A program made the position numbers and the translations under genes. Shown piece after piece: positions 16,772-24,365 of a stretch of 32,426 nt of DNA (position 1 is its first letter; every line of letters begins with the position of its first letter). The stretch spans positions 1 through 32,426 of the forward strand of contig JAAYDG010000015.1 of the NCBI GenBank assembly GCA_012729355.1, written 5' to 3'. This DNA comes from Clostridiales bacterium (GTDB taxonomy: Bacteria > Bacillota > Clostridia > Peptostreptococcales > Anaerovoracaceae). Below the pieces are notes generated by a model that saw only the letters and a list, made by a program, of their open reading frames with translations, searched no databases and was not told where the DNA came from.

Positions 16772-17758
16772 TCATTGAACGTCGGCCTGAAAATCCGCCG
16801 CACATTTGAGTCCGTAGGCAGGACGCGCTTCTTTGACGGCACGATTGATTGCCCGCGCAACCGCCTCCCTGGCCAGGATGCCTGCGGCAAGAGGATCCGC
16901 ATCCACTTCGCCCAATGCCAGTGTAAATACCGTATCCCCGTCGTTCATGGTGTGTACGGGAGAGATCACGTCTACAAGGCCGTTTTGGGCGATCGAAGCC
17001 AATTTTCCCGCCTGAGGCTTTGTGAGTCTCGCATTGGTCACGACGCAGCAAATCGTCGTGTTTCCGGAAAAAACATCCTTTTCGGGCGTTCGGTTCTCCA
17101 AAACGAGACGGCACGTGTCATCGATGCCGCTCAAATCTTCGTTCAGTACGCCGGCAAGCTTTTCCTTCCTGTCGCAGGAAAGCACATCACCCAATGCGTT
17201 TACCGCAACGATGGCTCCGACTTTCAGTTTGCCGGATTGCAGCGCATACTGTCCGATACCGGATTTCATCATGCGGCTGGGGCCTGCATATTTTCCCACA
17301 GTGGCTCCGGTGCCCGCACCGTGATTTCCTTCCAAAAGCGGAGTCCGGTCAAAAGCATTTCCGCACGCTTTGTATCCCATCTCTGCATCGGGGCGGACCG
17401 ATCCGTTCCCGACGGCCAAATCGAACAGCGACGCTCCGCACACGATGGGAACGACCATTTCTCCCACCGGAAATCCGATGTGTTTCTCTTCCAGGAAACG
17501 CATGACGCCGCCGGCGGCATCCAGTCCGTATGCGCTCCCTCCCGACAGGATCACCGCAAAGACCGTTTCCACCATATTGACGGGATCCAGTAAATCTGTT
17601 TCCCGGGTGGCGGGCCCTCCGCCGCGCACATCCACTCCGCCGACAGCACCGCCGGGAACAACGATCACGGTACAGCCGGTTCCGGCGTCGGAATCTTCCG
17701 CCTGGCCGATCCGAAGATCTCCCACATCACGGATATCGATGATCTTTGTCGCTCTCAT
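16772..17758 (-). CDS. P1/S58-family (DmpA-like) self-processing aminopeptidase
   Basis: P1-family proteins are N-terminal-nucleophile amidohydrolases that cut themselves into two chains and then release N-terminal amino acids or act as D-esterases. The 328-residue protein shows the family landmarks: VDVRGGGPATRETDLL, FAVILSGGSAYGLDAAGGVM, GAGTGATVGK, and the processing site in FSGNTTICCVVTNARLTKPQ. The likely nucleophile is T234 or T235, where DmpA itself has serine. It begins one base after the fchA stop and ends 7 bases before the sigma factor, so it is part of that operon. The natural substrate is unknown. Confidence 0.9.
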   Translation of the reverse strand: MRATKIIDIRDVGDLRIGQAEDSDAGTGCTVIVVPGGAVGGVDVRGGGPATRETDLLDPVNMVETVFAVILSGGSAYGLDAAGGVMRFLEEKHIGFPVGEMVVPIVCGASLFDLAVGNGSVRPDAEMGYKACGNAFDRTPLLEGNHGAGTGATVGKYAGPSRMMKSGIGQYALQSGKLKVGAIVAVNALGDVLSCDRKEKLAGVLNEDLSGIDDTCRLVLENRTPEKDVFSGNTTICCVVTNARLTKPQAGKLASIAQNGLVDVISPVHTMNDGDTVFTLALGEVDADPLAAGILAREAVARAINRAVKEARPAYGLKCAADFQADVQ

Positions 17759-17759
17759 C

Positions 17760-18356
17760 TTACTGAAGTTCCCTTTCTACTTGTTTCATCAAATCTCGGG
17801 CCCGCTTGATCCCCTCCGGGATCAGCACATCCAGAAGCATTTCGAATTCTTTCCGTACGTTCGGTGCGCCGATGTATCGGAGGTTCACCAAGATATTGAT
17901 GCGGCTCGTTTCCAGCGCTGCAGCAGCACAGCAAGCTCCGACGCCTACGTCGCTCAAAACATTCTTGTTGCCCTTCTCTTTGAATACATTCAGGATGTCC
18001 AAGAGCGTAACGATTTCGTGGATTGTCCGTGCAGCCGGTTCCGAAGCATTGGCGTATGCCTGGTCGTTCGCACCGGTTTTCCACGCTTTCATCAACGCTT
18101 CGAAGGCAATCGCATCCTCATCGATCAGCTGCAGCAGACGATTCCGAAGTTCATTGGCCTTTTGGATCAGCTTTTCACACTCGAGTGAAAACGCTTCGTA
18201 TCCTTTTTTTTCGACAGTCAGGTTCCCTACCATGGAAGCCAGACAAGCGGAGAGCACACCCAGCAAAGCACCGACGCCGCCGCCGCCGGGGATCGGTGCC
18301 GCAGAAGACAGCGCATCCGTCCACTCGCTGATTGTCATGCTCTGTGCTTTGTTCAT
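17760..18356 (-). CDS. fchA: Methenyltetrahydrofolate cyclohydrolase (cyclodeaminase/FTCD_C family)
   Basis: Converts 5,10-methenyl-THF to 10-formyl-THF, or acts as formimino-THF cyclodeaminase, in one-carbon metabolism. The 198-residue, mostly helical protein matches the FTCD C-terminal family: APIPGGGGVGALLGVLSACLASMVGNLT, then DEDAIAFEALMKAW, and ACCAAAALETSRINILVNLRYI. GGAG lies 7 bases before the ATG. The protein stands alone and is not fused to a formiminotransferase. That fits the FchA type found in anaerobes using the folate C1 pathway, but no hutI or ftcD neighbours help decide. It is the first gene after the 6S RNA terminator, only 15 bases away. Confidence 0.9.
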   Translation of the reverse strand: MNKAQSMTISEWTDALSSAAPIPGGGGVGALLGVLSACLASMVGNLTVEKKGYEAFSLECEKLIQKANELRNRLLQLIDEDAIAFEALMKAWKTGANDQAYANASEPAARTIHEIVTLLDILNVFKEKGNKNVLSDVGVGACCAAAALETSRINILVNLRYIGAPNVRKEFEMLLDVLIPEGIKRARDLMKQVERELQ

Positions 18357-18371
18357 GAATCCGCTCCGCTC

Positions 18372-18546
18372 AAAAAAATCCCAAAGTGCCGTCAGACCCT
18401 AATTCACGCCCTATCATCCGATAGGTGGGTTACCTGTTACCGTTTTCTGCCTTCCACTCTGCAGAGGCCTGACATAGTCGGATAAACGCGGAGTCCCGAA
18501 AAATTAGTGTAGGTTGAATTAACGGTCTTAACGAACACCCCAGGAT
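18372..18546 (-). ncRNA. ssrS: 6S RNA
   Basis: 6S RNA mimics an open promoter and binds the housekeeping RNA polymerase holoenzyme. The roughly 175-base candidate lies in a gap without an open frame. Its ends can pair: UCCUGGGGUG at the 5' side (18536-18545) with CACUUUGGGA at the 3' side (18379-18388), ten pairs with several G-U. Seven U residues (18372-18378) follow, as in a terminator. The sequence just inside (GUGUUCGUUAAGACCGUU, CCUACACU, GGGACUCCGC) agrees with the conserved 6S closing-stem and bulge-flank motifs as I remember them, including GUUCG and CUCCGC shared with E. coli. It sits 7 bases after the yebC stop. No strong promoter is visible, so processing from a yebC transcript is possible. 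Confidence 0.85.
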
Positions 18547-18553
18547 AGTTGTT

Positions 18554-19282
18554 TTACTCTTCGTACAGATCGATCGTACAATTTGTATAGACTTTTTGCA
18601 CGTCGTCATCTTCTTCCAGTGTTTCGATCATTTTCTTTAAATTTTTGATATCTTCTTCCGAAGTGGGCGTCGATTCCATCGAGGGAATTTGATCCACATC
18701 TGCTTCCAGAGGATTCAGCCCCGCTTCCTTGAAACTTTCTCCGACTGAATCGAATTGCTCCGGCGCGCAGAGAACTTCGAAGCTGTCATCGTATACAAGC
18801 ACATCGTCGGCTCCGGCTTCCAACGCGACCTCCATCAATTCCTCTTCCGTGATCCCGTCGGCCTTGTCGAAGACGAAAACTCCTTTTCGGTCGAACATAT
18901 AAGAAACGCATCCCGGAACACCCAGATTTCCGCCGTATTTATCAAAAGCATGTTTCACCGAAGCAGTTGTTCGGTTTCTGTTATCGGTGAGCACATCCAC
19001 CACGACGGCAACGCCTCCGGCACCGTATCCTTCGAAGCTTCCTGTTTCGTAGGTTTCGCCCTCCAGTTCACCGGTACCCTTTTTAATGGCACGGGTGATG
19101 TTGTCGTTGGGCATATTGATGCTTTTCGCTTTATCGATCGCATGCTTCAAAGATACATTGTACTCCGGGTCGCCTCCGCTTTTTGCGGCTACCGTAATGG
19201 CTCTTGCGTACTTCGTAAAAACTGCTGCTCTCTTTGAATCCTGCGAGGCTTTCCGCCCAGCGATCGTGCCGTGCCTGCCCAA
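18554..19282 (-). CDS. YebC/TACO1-family protein, TTG start
   Basis: YebC/TACO1 proteins were described as transcription regulators and more recently as translation factors that help ribosomes through difficult sequences. The 242-residue protein begins MGRHGTIAGRKASQDSKRAAVFTK and carries IKKGTGELEGETYE, FEGYGAGGVAVVVDVLTDNRNRT and the acidic C-terminal part typical of the family. The open frame runs 23 codons further upstream, but that stretch (with CSHLCYYLG) is unlike the family. TTG at 19282 has AAGGGAG 9 bases upstream and gives the expected N-terminus, so I use it. The gene has a consensus promoter and is followed by the 6S RNA. Confidence 0.92.
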   Translation of the reverse strand: MGRHGTIAGRKASQDSKRAAVFTKYARAITVAAKSGGDPEYNVSLKHAIDKAKSINMPNDNITRAIKKGTGELEGETYETGSFEGYGAGGVAVVVDVLTDNRNRTTASVKHAFDKYGGNLGVPGCVSYMFDRKGVFVFDKADGITEEELMEVALEAGADDVLVYDDSFEVLCAPEQFDSVGESFKEAGLNPLEADVDQIPSMESTPTSEEDIKNLKKMIETLEEDDDVQKVYTNCTIDLYEE

Positions 19283-19312
19283 TGGTATCAGCTCCCTTCT
19301 CGTTGTGCCTAA

Positions 19313-19341
19313 ATAATAGCATAAATGAGAACAAATTTCAA
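19313..19341 (-). promoter_or_regulatory. Promoter of yebC (and perhaps 6S RNA)
   Basis: TTGAAA (19336-19341) and TATTAT (19313-19318) with a 17-base spacer and a TG just before the -10. The transcript would start near 19306, about 25 bases before the TTG codon. Confidence 0.85.
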
Positions 19342-19368
19342 GAACCGACACCGTTGACGCAAACGAAC

Positions 19369-19397
19369 TTGACAGAAAAAATTTGCACCTATATAGT
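19369..19397 (+). promoter_or_regulatory. Promoter of the MATE exporter
   Basis: TTGACA (19369-19374) and TATAGT (19392-19397) separated by 17 bases. It is divergent from the yebC promoter, the two -35 boxes lying less than 30 bases apart. Confidence 0.85.
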
Positions 19398-19427
19398 GAA
19401 AAGGCGTGAAAGGATACCGGTTACCGT

Positions 19428-20816
19428 ATGTCACAAAATCTGCCACCTGCAAATCAAAATGAAACGACTTCTTCCCGTAAGAATCGCATGGGCACCGATC
19501 CGATTCTCCCGCTGATCATGAAAATGTCTCTGCCTGCCATGTTTTCCATGTTTATTCAGGCGTTTTACAACATCGTAGACAGTATTTATGTGTCAAGGTT
19601 GGGGGAAAGTGCACTATCGGCAGTTTCTCTGATCTATCCGATCCAACTTCTTTCCATCGCTATCGGTGTCGGTACCGGCGTTGGTCTTGCATCTCTCATC
19701 TCCAGACGGCTGGGCGAAGGCAGACAAAAGGAGGCGGATTTGACCGCTGCGCACGGTATATTTCTTGCACTCTGCAGTTGGATCGTGTTTGCGTTGTTCG
19801 GACTCTTTTTTTCGGAGGTGTTCGTCCGCGCATTCAGTGACGATCCCCTGCTGATCGTGCCGGCAGCTTCGTACTGCCGGATTATTTGTACCGGATCTCT
19901 TTTCATTTTTACCGCAATCAACGCAGAACGAATCATGCAGGCAACAGGGAATATGATCCTCCCGATGTTGTGCGCACTGAGTGGCGCGATCACGAACATC
20001 ATTCTGGATCCGATCCTGATCTTCGGACTGCTGGGGATGCCTGCCATGGGTGTGACCGGCGCAGCGATCGCCACCGTCATCGGCCGATTCGTCGCCATGG
20101 TTCTTTCGATGACCCTGCTTTACACCAAACCGTTTTCCGTCAAAATCCATCTCCGAAACTTTCGGCCTGTTGCAAGGATCATCAAGGATGTGTACATCGT
20201 AGGACTGCCCAGCATTATCATGCAGTCGGTGGGTTCGATCCTGACGCTGGGACTGAACGCACTGCTGATTCAGTTCAGCGCCACAGCCGTTGCAGTACTC
20301 GGTGTTTACTATAAAGTTCAAACCTTCGTCTTCTTACCGGTGTTCGGGCTGAACCAAGGTCTTCTGCCCGTGCTCGGGTATAATTACGGCGCCAAAAACC
20401 GGGGCCGATTGAAGAAGACATTCTTTGTGGGAATCGTTACCGCTCTCACGATCATGCTGTTTGGAACATTTGTATTTCAAACGTTTCCGCGGGAAGTCAT
20501 GGGACTCTTCCGGGCAGAAGGTGAACTGATGCGCATGGGCGTTGATGCATTGCGTATCATCAGTCTTTGCTATCCTTTTGCCGCAGTCGGCATATTGATG
20601 TCTACCTTTTTTCAAGCGACGGGACACGGCATTTACGCACTGATCTCTTCGATCCTGCGACAACTGATCCTTCTGCTCCCCCTCGCATACATTCTGGCAT
20701 ACACGCTGGGATTGGACACCGTTTGGTGGTCCTACGTGATTGCCGATGTGGCAGCGACCTGCGTGAGCCTATATCTGCTCCGAAGGCTTTGGAAGAAGGA
20801 AATACAGACCTTGTAA
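19428..20816 (+). CDS. MATE-family multidrug/sodium antiporter
   Basis: Membrane exporter of the multidrug and toxin extrusion family, normally driven by a sodium or proton gradient. The 462-residue protein has about 12 hydrophobic helices in two related halves, each opening with the family pattern of helix, polar segment and P/Q-containing turn (MSLPAMFSMFIQAFYNIVDSIYVSRLG; VGLPSIIMQSVGSILTLGLNALL). The length is typical. A stop codon lies 7 codons upstream, so ATG 19428 is the earliest ATG start. AAAGGA is 13 bases away, further than usual, so translation may be weak or start at the ATG 20 codons on. Substrate cannot be inferred. It has its own promoter and stands alone. Confidence 0.93.
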   Translation: MSQNLPPANQNETTSSRKNRMGTDPILPLIMKMSLPAMFSMFIQAFYNIVDSIYVSRLGESALSAVSLIYPIQLLSIAIGVGTGVGLASLISRRLGEGRQKEADLTAAHGIFLALCSWIVFALFGLFFSEVFVRAFSDDPLLIVPAASYCRIICTGSLFIFTAINAERIMQATGNMILPMLCALSGAITNIILDPILIFGLLGMPAMGVTGAAIATVIGRFVAMVLSMTLLYTKPFSVKIHLRNFRPVARIIKDVYIVGLPSIIMQSVGSILTLGLNALLIQFSATAVAVLGVYYKVQTFVFLPVFGLNQGLLPVLGYNYGAKNRGRLKKTFFVGIVTALTIMLFGTFVFQTFPREVMGLFRAEGELMRMGVDALRIISLCYPFAAVGILMSTFFQATGHGIYALISSILRQLILLLPLAYILAYTLGLDTVWWSYVIADVAATCVSLYLLRRLWKKEIQTL

Positions 20817-20853
20817 AAAAACCCGGAAGCGAACACGCGGCGCTTCCGGGGTT
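20815..20853. terminator. Terminator between MATE gene and GNAT gene
   Basis: CCCGGAAGCG (20822-20831) pairs with CGCTTCCGGG (20841-20850) around a 9-base loop. The minus-strand side ends in seven T residues (20815-20821); the plus side has only GTTT. It is therefore strongest for the GNAT operon but may serve both converging transcripts. Confidence 0.88.
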
Positions 20854-20863
20854 TCTGCAAGGG

Positions 20864-21697
20864 TTACAATATTCTTTCCATCATGATGATGTCGTTGCCA
20901 TTCAGTGTGAAGCCGCGGGCCCTCAGCACATCGGCCAGTTCCTGCCTGTCGCTGGGAATCATGCAGACGATCTTGGGTACGCTCTGTCGAAGACCTTCGG
21001 CAACAGCGAAATCGATGCAGTGATCTGCGTTGCCGCACAGCATACCCACGTGCAGCGCGGATTCGTGACGATACCGAGACCCGACCACGACGACCGCATC
21101 ATCTTTTGCCCATATTTTCCCGTCTTCGGCCAATGCTTTGTAGAGCGCATCGTTCATTTCGTAAAAGGTACGATTGGTGAAATAATAGCCATGGTACCCG
21201 TCTTTATAGGGTGCCAGCACCCGCGCTGCGTCTTTGTAAGCAACCGGCTGAAAATCATGTTTGAAAGGCGCCGGAACATTCTGCAATTTCAATTCGTATT
21301 CATGGGTGTTCAGACAGATTCCCAATCCGTTACGGTAAGCCAGCTTGATCGATCCGTCGTTTCCGATATTGGTATACATGCGAACGGCCGGCGGATTCAT
21401 TTCTCTGCATTTTTCCATGATTCGGTCCCAGATCGCCGCACCGGCGCCCTTCTTCTGCAGAGGCGGATCCACGCGCAGCGTTTCGATCCAGGCGGCATTA
21501 TCGTACTGGATCGAATAGTGTGCAAAACCGGCCACGATACCGTCGATCTCGGCTACGATCAGCTCGCCTCTGTCCGGATCGTAAAACTCCTCTTCCACTT
21601 CCGCCAGATATCTTGTCGAAGGCAAAGCGGCGGCTTCGATGGCCAGCAGACGCTGCAAATCACCTCTTTCGGCGAACCTGGTCGTTACATTTCTCAT
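20864..21697 (-). CDS. GNAT-family N-acetyltransferase with a second GNAT-like half
   Basis: Transfers an acyl group from acyl-CoA to an amine; the substrate is unknown. Of 277 residues, the first 150 form a complete GNAT domain, with the strand before the CoA loop (AAWIETLRVDPPLQKKGAGAAIWDRIMEKC) and YTNIGNDGSIKLAYRNGLGI after it. Residues about 150-277 repeat a looser acetyltransferase-like pattern ending DVLRARGFTLNGNDIIMMERIL but lack a clear CoA loop, so only the first half is likely catalytic. AAGGAGGG precedes the ATG. It is the last gene of an operon with xth and a ROK kinase, 74 bases after the latter. Confidence 0.85.
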   Translation of the reverse strand: MRNVTTRFAERGDLQRLLAIEAAALPSTRYLAEVEEEFYDPDRGELIVAEIDGIVAGFAHYSIQYDNAAWIETLRVDPPLQKKGAGAAIWDRIMEKCREMNPPAVRMYTNIGNDGSIKLAYRNGLGICLNTHEYELKLQNVPAPFKHDFQPVAYKDAARVLAPYKDGYHGYYFTNRTFYEMNDALYKALAEDGKIWAKDDAVVVVGSRYRHESALHVGMLCGNADHCIDFAVAEGLRQSVPKIVCMIPSDRQELADVLRARGFTLNGNDIIMMERIL

Positions 21698-21771
21698 GGT
21701 CGGATCCCTCCTTGCGCCATTGCGTTATTCTCTTTTTCTGCTGTTGCATTCTTTGCACTTACACCCATTGC

Positions 21772-22662
21772 TTACAAGCAATCGCCGGCTACGGCAGCAC
21801 CTACGATTCCCGCATCGTTGCCCATTGAGGCCCTGACAATCCGGCGCTCCGCGACGAAGAAAGATTTTTCACGCACTTTTCGGGCCGTCATGTCGATCAA
21901 CGGCGCACCTGCGTTGGAGATCCCGCCACCCAATGCGATCACCTCGGGATCCAGTAAGTTCACGATGGACACCAAAGCACTGCTCAAAGCATCGGTGTAT
22001 CGATCCAACACTTTTTCCGATTCGGCATCGCCCCGTCGAATCCCTTCGATGATCTCTCGCGGCGTTGCCTCCGGTTTCTCTGTAGCCAGACCGTGTGCTC
22101 CGCAGTACATTTCCACGCAGCCATTGTTGCCGCAAATGTGAGGCTCTCCGTCATAGCGAAGTGTCATATGCCCCGGTTCCACACCATTCCCCAGTCCTCC
22201 GCCGAAAAGTTTTCCGTTCAGGATCAAGCCTCCGCCTACCCCGGTACCCAGGGTTAAGAGTACGGCGGTACGCGCTCCTTTCAATACTCCGAATTGATGT
22301 TCGGCAACGGTGGCCGCATCACCGTCGTTCATGACGGCAAGAGGAGTATGCGGAAAGCGTTCTTGCAGAGGTCTGTAAACCAGTGTGCCGTGGAAATTCA
22401 GATTATAGGCGTGGATCACCGTGGTTTTATCCGGGCTCAATGTGCCCGGCAGGGCCACGCCGACGAAGCCAAGGTCCGCCGGATCCATCTTCTGCGATCG
22501 AAGCAGTTTCTTGACGGACGCATCCACAAGATCCCAGACAGCCTCTTCGCCCTGTCCTTTCGGAAACGGGACAGAACAGCGCGCTTTGATCCGGCCGTTT
22601 GCGGTATCGACCAAGCCTGCCTTGATGAAGGATCCACCGATATCTACGCCAGCAGCAATCAT
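21772..22662 (-). CDS. ROK-family sugar kinase (glucokinase-like)
   Basis: Phosphorylates a hexose with ATP; glucose is the commonest substrate in this family, but N-acetylmannosamine or fructose are alternatives. The 296-residue protein has the ATP phosphate loop GVDIGGSFIKAGLVD at the N-terminus, the catalytic aspartate region VMNDGDAATVAEH, the second loop LGTGVGGGLILNGKL, and the ROK signature EPGHMTLRYDGEPHICGNNG followed by CVEMYC. In the usual CxCGxxGC zinc motif the first cysteine is replaced by histidine. It has no N-terminal DNA-binding domain, so it is an enzyme and not a repressor. A GGAGG site lies in the 9-base gap after xth. Confidence 0.9.
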   Translation of the reverse strand: MIAAGVDIGGSFIKAGLVDTANGRIKARCSVPFPKGQGEEAVWDLVDASVKKLLRSQKMDPADLGFVGVALPGTLSPDKTTVIHAYNLNFHGTLVYRPLQERFPHTPLAVMNDGDAATVAEHQFGVLKGARTAVLLTLGTGVGGGLILNGKLFGGGLGNGVEPGHMTLRYDGEPHICGNNGCVEMYCGAHGLATEKPEATPREIIEGIRRGDAESEKVLDRYTDALSSALVSIVNLLDPEVIALGGGISNAGAPLIDMTARKVREKSFFVAERRIVRASMGNDAGIVGAAVAGDCL

Positions 22663-22671
22663 CGATTCCTC

Positions 22672-23427
22672 CTAAAGGTCAATATCCAGTACAACGGGGC
22701 AGTGATCGCTGCCCATGATGTCATCCCGTATGATGACATCGCAAATCGATGAGACGATCCGGTTTGAAACAACGAAATGATCGATCCGCCATCCTGCGTT
22801 CCGCTCTCTGGCACGAAAGCGATAGCTCCACCAGGTGTAGGCCTCCTTTTTCTCCGGGAAGAGATGTCTGAATGCATCGGTAAAACCGGAGGCCAGCAAC
22901 GAAGCAAATGCTTCTCTTTCTTCATCTGTAAACCCCGCGTTTCTGCGGTTGCTCGACGGATTTTTCAAGTCGATCTCCTGCGGCGCCACGTTCAGATCCC
23001 CGCAGAGAATGACCGGTTTCTTCTGATCCAGACTTTCGAGAAACGTCCGGTTGTCCGTTTCCCACTGCAACCGGTATGCCAATCGCGCCAACTGATCCTG
23101 GGAATTGGGGGTATAATTGGTCACCATATAGAATGTCGGGTATTCCAGGGTCAAGGCGCGTCCTTCTGTGCCGTGCACATCGATACCGATATCCATGAGA
23201 ACGTGCAAGGGCTCTTTTTTGGTGAATATTGCAGTGCCGGAATATCCTTTTTTTTCAGCACTGTTCCAATATTGAAAATACCCGGGCAGATCCACGACTG
23301 CCTGGCCGACTTGCATTTTGGTTTCCTGAATACATATTATGTCTGCGTCTTCGCTTTGCACGTAATCCAGAAAGCCTTTCCCCAGGCATGCCCGAATTCC
23401 GTTTACATTCCATGTGATTATTTTCAA
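22672..23427 (-). CDS. xth: Exodeoxyribonuclease III / AP endonuclease, TTG start
   Basis: Base-excision repair enzyme that cuts DNA at abasic sites and has 3'-phosphatase and exonuclease activity. The 251-residue protein shows the full exonuclease III motif set: IITWNVNGIRACL, IICIQETKMQ (catalytic glutamate), VTNYTPNS, CGDLNVAPQEIDL, WRIDHFVVS and GSDHCPVVLDI at the end. The frame continues 33 codons upstream, but AAGGAG is 6 bases before TTG 23427 and the protein then starts exactly where the family does. A TATACT -10 element (23458-23463) with only a weak -35 lies in the gap shared with the divergent epimerase gene. Confidence 0.95.
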   Translation of the reverse strand: MKIITWNVNGIRACLGKGFLDYVQSEDADIICIQETKMQVGQAVVDLPGYFQYWNSAEKKGYSGTAIFTKKEPLHVLMDIGIDVHGTEGRALTLEYPTFYMVTNYTPNSQDQLARLAYRLQWETDNRTFLESLDQKKPVILCGDLNVAPQEIDLKNPSSNRRNAGFTDEEREAFASLLASGFTDAFRHLFPEKKEAYTWWSYRFRARERNAGWRIDHFVVSNRIVSSICDVIIRDDIMGSDHCPVVLDIDL

Positions 23428-23457
23428 TTCGCACTCCTTTTGTGATAAACTGTGTAC

Positions 23458-23486
23458 AGTATACCATATTCGCAATTGATTTCGAA
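23458..23486 (-). promoter_or_regulatory. Possible promoter of xth-ROK-GNAT operon
   Basis: TATACT (23458-23463) with TTCGAA (23481-23486) 17 bases upstream. The -10 is good and the -35 poor. The imperfect palindrome CTGTGTACAG (23450-23459) lies over the start region. Confidence 0.4.
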
Positions 23487-23512
23487 AGTCATTTATACAA
23501 CAGGAGGAATCG

Positions 23513-24364
23513 ATGAGTACAATCAAATTTGAACAGTTCTCTGTTATGAGCGTGCAGTATGTTCAGCACTCTCTTGCCTATTATCTGGATTCCATGGTCC
23601 GGTGCGGGATCCGCAATGTGGATTTTTGGGGCGGTGTTCCCCACTATAACCGGATGAGTTATTCTACAGCCGCAGAGGCAGAACAAAGATTGAAGCAAAT
23701 TCGCCGCAACATTGATGACAGGGGATTGCATGTCGTAGTCTATACCCCGGAAACACTCTCCTATCCGTTCAGCTATGCCTCTCCGGAAAAGGCTGTTCGC
23801 AACAGCACGATCCGATACATGGAAGCAGCAATGGAAGATGCGGAAATCCTGGGCACGAATCAGGTGTTTCTGAATACGGGATGCGGTCTTCGGGATCTAC
23901 CCCGGGAAGAATCGTGGAAACGATGTGTAGAATCGATACGAACACTGTGCGAAAAAGCGGAATCCAGAGGCATCGAAATGATTATTGAGCAATTGCAGCC
24001 TTACGAAAGCAATTTGCTCGTCTCCCGGGAAGATATGACGCGTATGCTCCGAGAGGTCGACAGCCCCGCCCTGAACGTTTGCGTCGATGTGGTCGCCATG
24101 GAAGTGATGGGTGAAACGCTGCGGGATCAATACGACCGATTCCGGGATCATATCCGCCTTATCCATTACTGTGACGGCGACCCTTCGGGACACTCGATCC
24201 TGGGCACGGGAAACCTTCCGTTGAAGGAATATATCGACATCTTGGAGGAAAACGATTTCACCGGCTATCTAAGCCTGGAAATCAACGATTCCATCTACTG
24301 GATGGATCCACACGACAGCATACAGAAAAGTGTGGACTACATCCACAATGAACTGGGACTCTAA
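23513..24364 (+). CDS. Sugar phosphate isomerase/epimerase, FrlC-like TIM barrel
   Basis: Xylose isomerase-like TIM-barrel protein (AP endonuclease 2 fold) that normally uses a divalent metal to shift a proton on a sugar. The 283-residue protein resembles fructoselysine 3-epimerase FrlC along its length: NVDFWGGVPHY, VVVYTPETLSYPFSYAS, and IIEQLQPYESNLLVSREDM, which contains the first metal-ligand glutamate. CVDVVAME, LIHYCDGDPSGHSILGTGNLPL and LSLEIND supply further metal-site positions. CAGGAGG precedes the ATG. The usual frl partners (deglycase FrlB, kinase FrlD, transporter) are absent, so the substrate is uncertain. It stands alone between xth and a strong terminator. Confidence 0.8.
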   Translation: MSTIKFEQFSVMSVQYVQHSLAYYLDSMVRCGIRNVDFWGGVPHYNRMSYSTAAEAEQRLKQIRRNIDDRGLHVVVYTPETLSYPFSYASPEKAVRNSTIRYMEAAMEDAEILGTNQVFLNTGCGLRDLPREESWKRCVESIRTLCEKAESRGIEMIIEQLQPYESNLLVSREDMTRMLREVDSPALNVCVDVVAMEVMGETLRDQYDRFRDHIRLIHYCDGDPSGHSILGTGNLPLKEYIDILEENDFTGYLSLEINDSIYWMDPHDSIQKSVDYIHNELGL

Positions 24365-24365
24365 A

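Noticed and set aside
16765-16902. A longer sigma-factor protein starting at 16902
   Set aside because: The extra 46 residues lie inside the peptidase gene in another frame and do not look like sigma region 1; the start at 16764 fits family length.
18357-18553. A small protein gene in the gap between yebC and fchA
   Set aside because: No convincing frame with a ribosome site; the paired ends, U tract and conserved segments fit 6S RNA.
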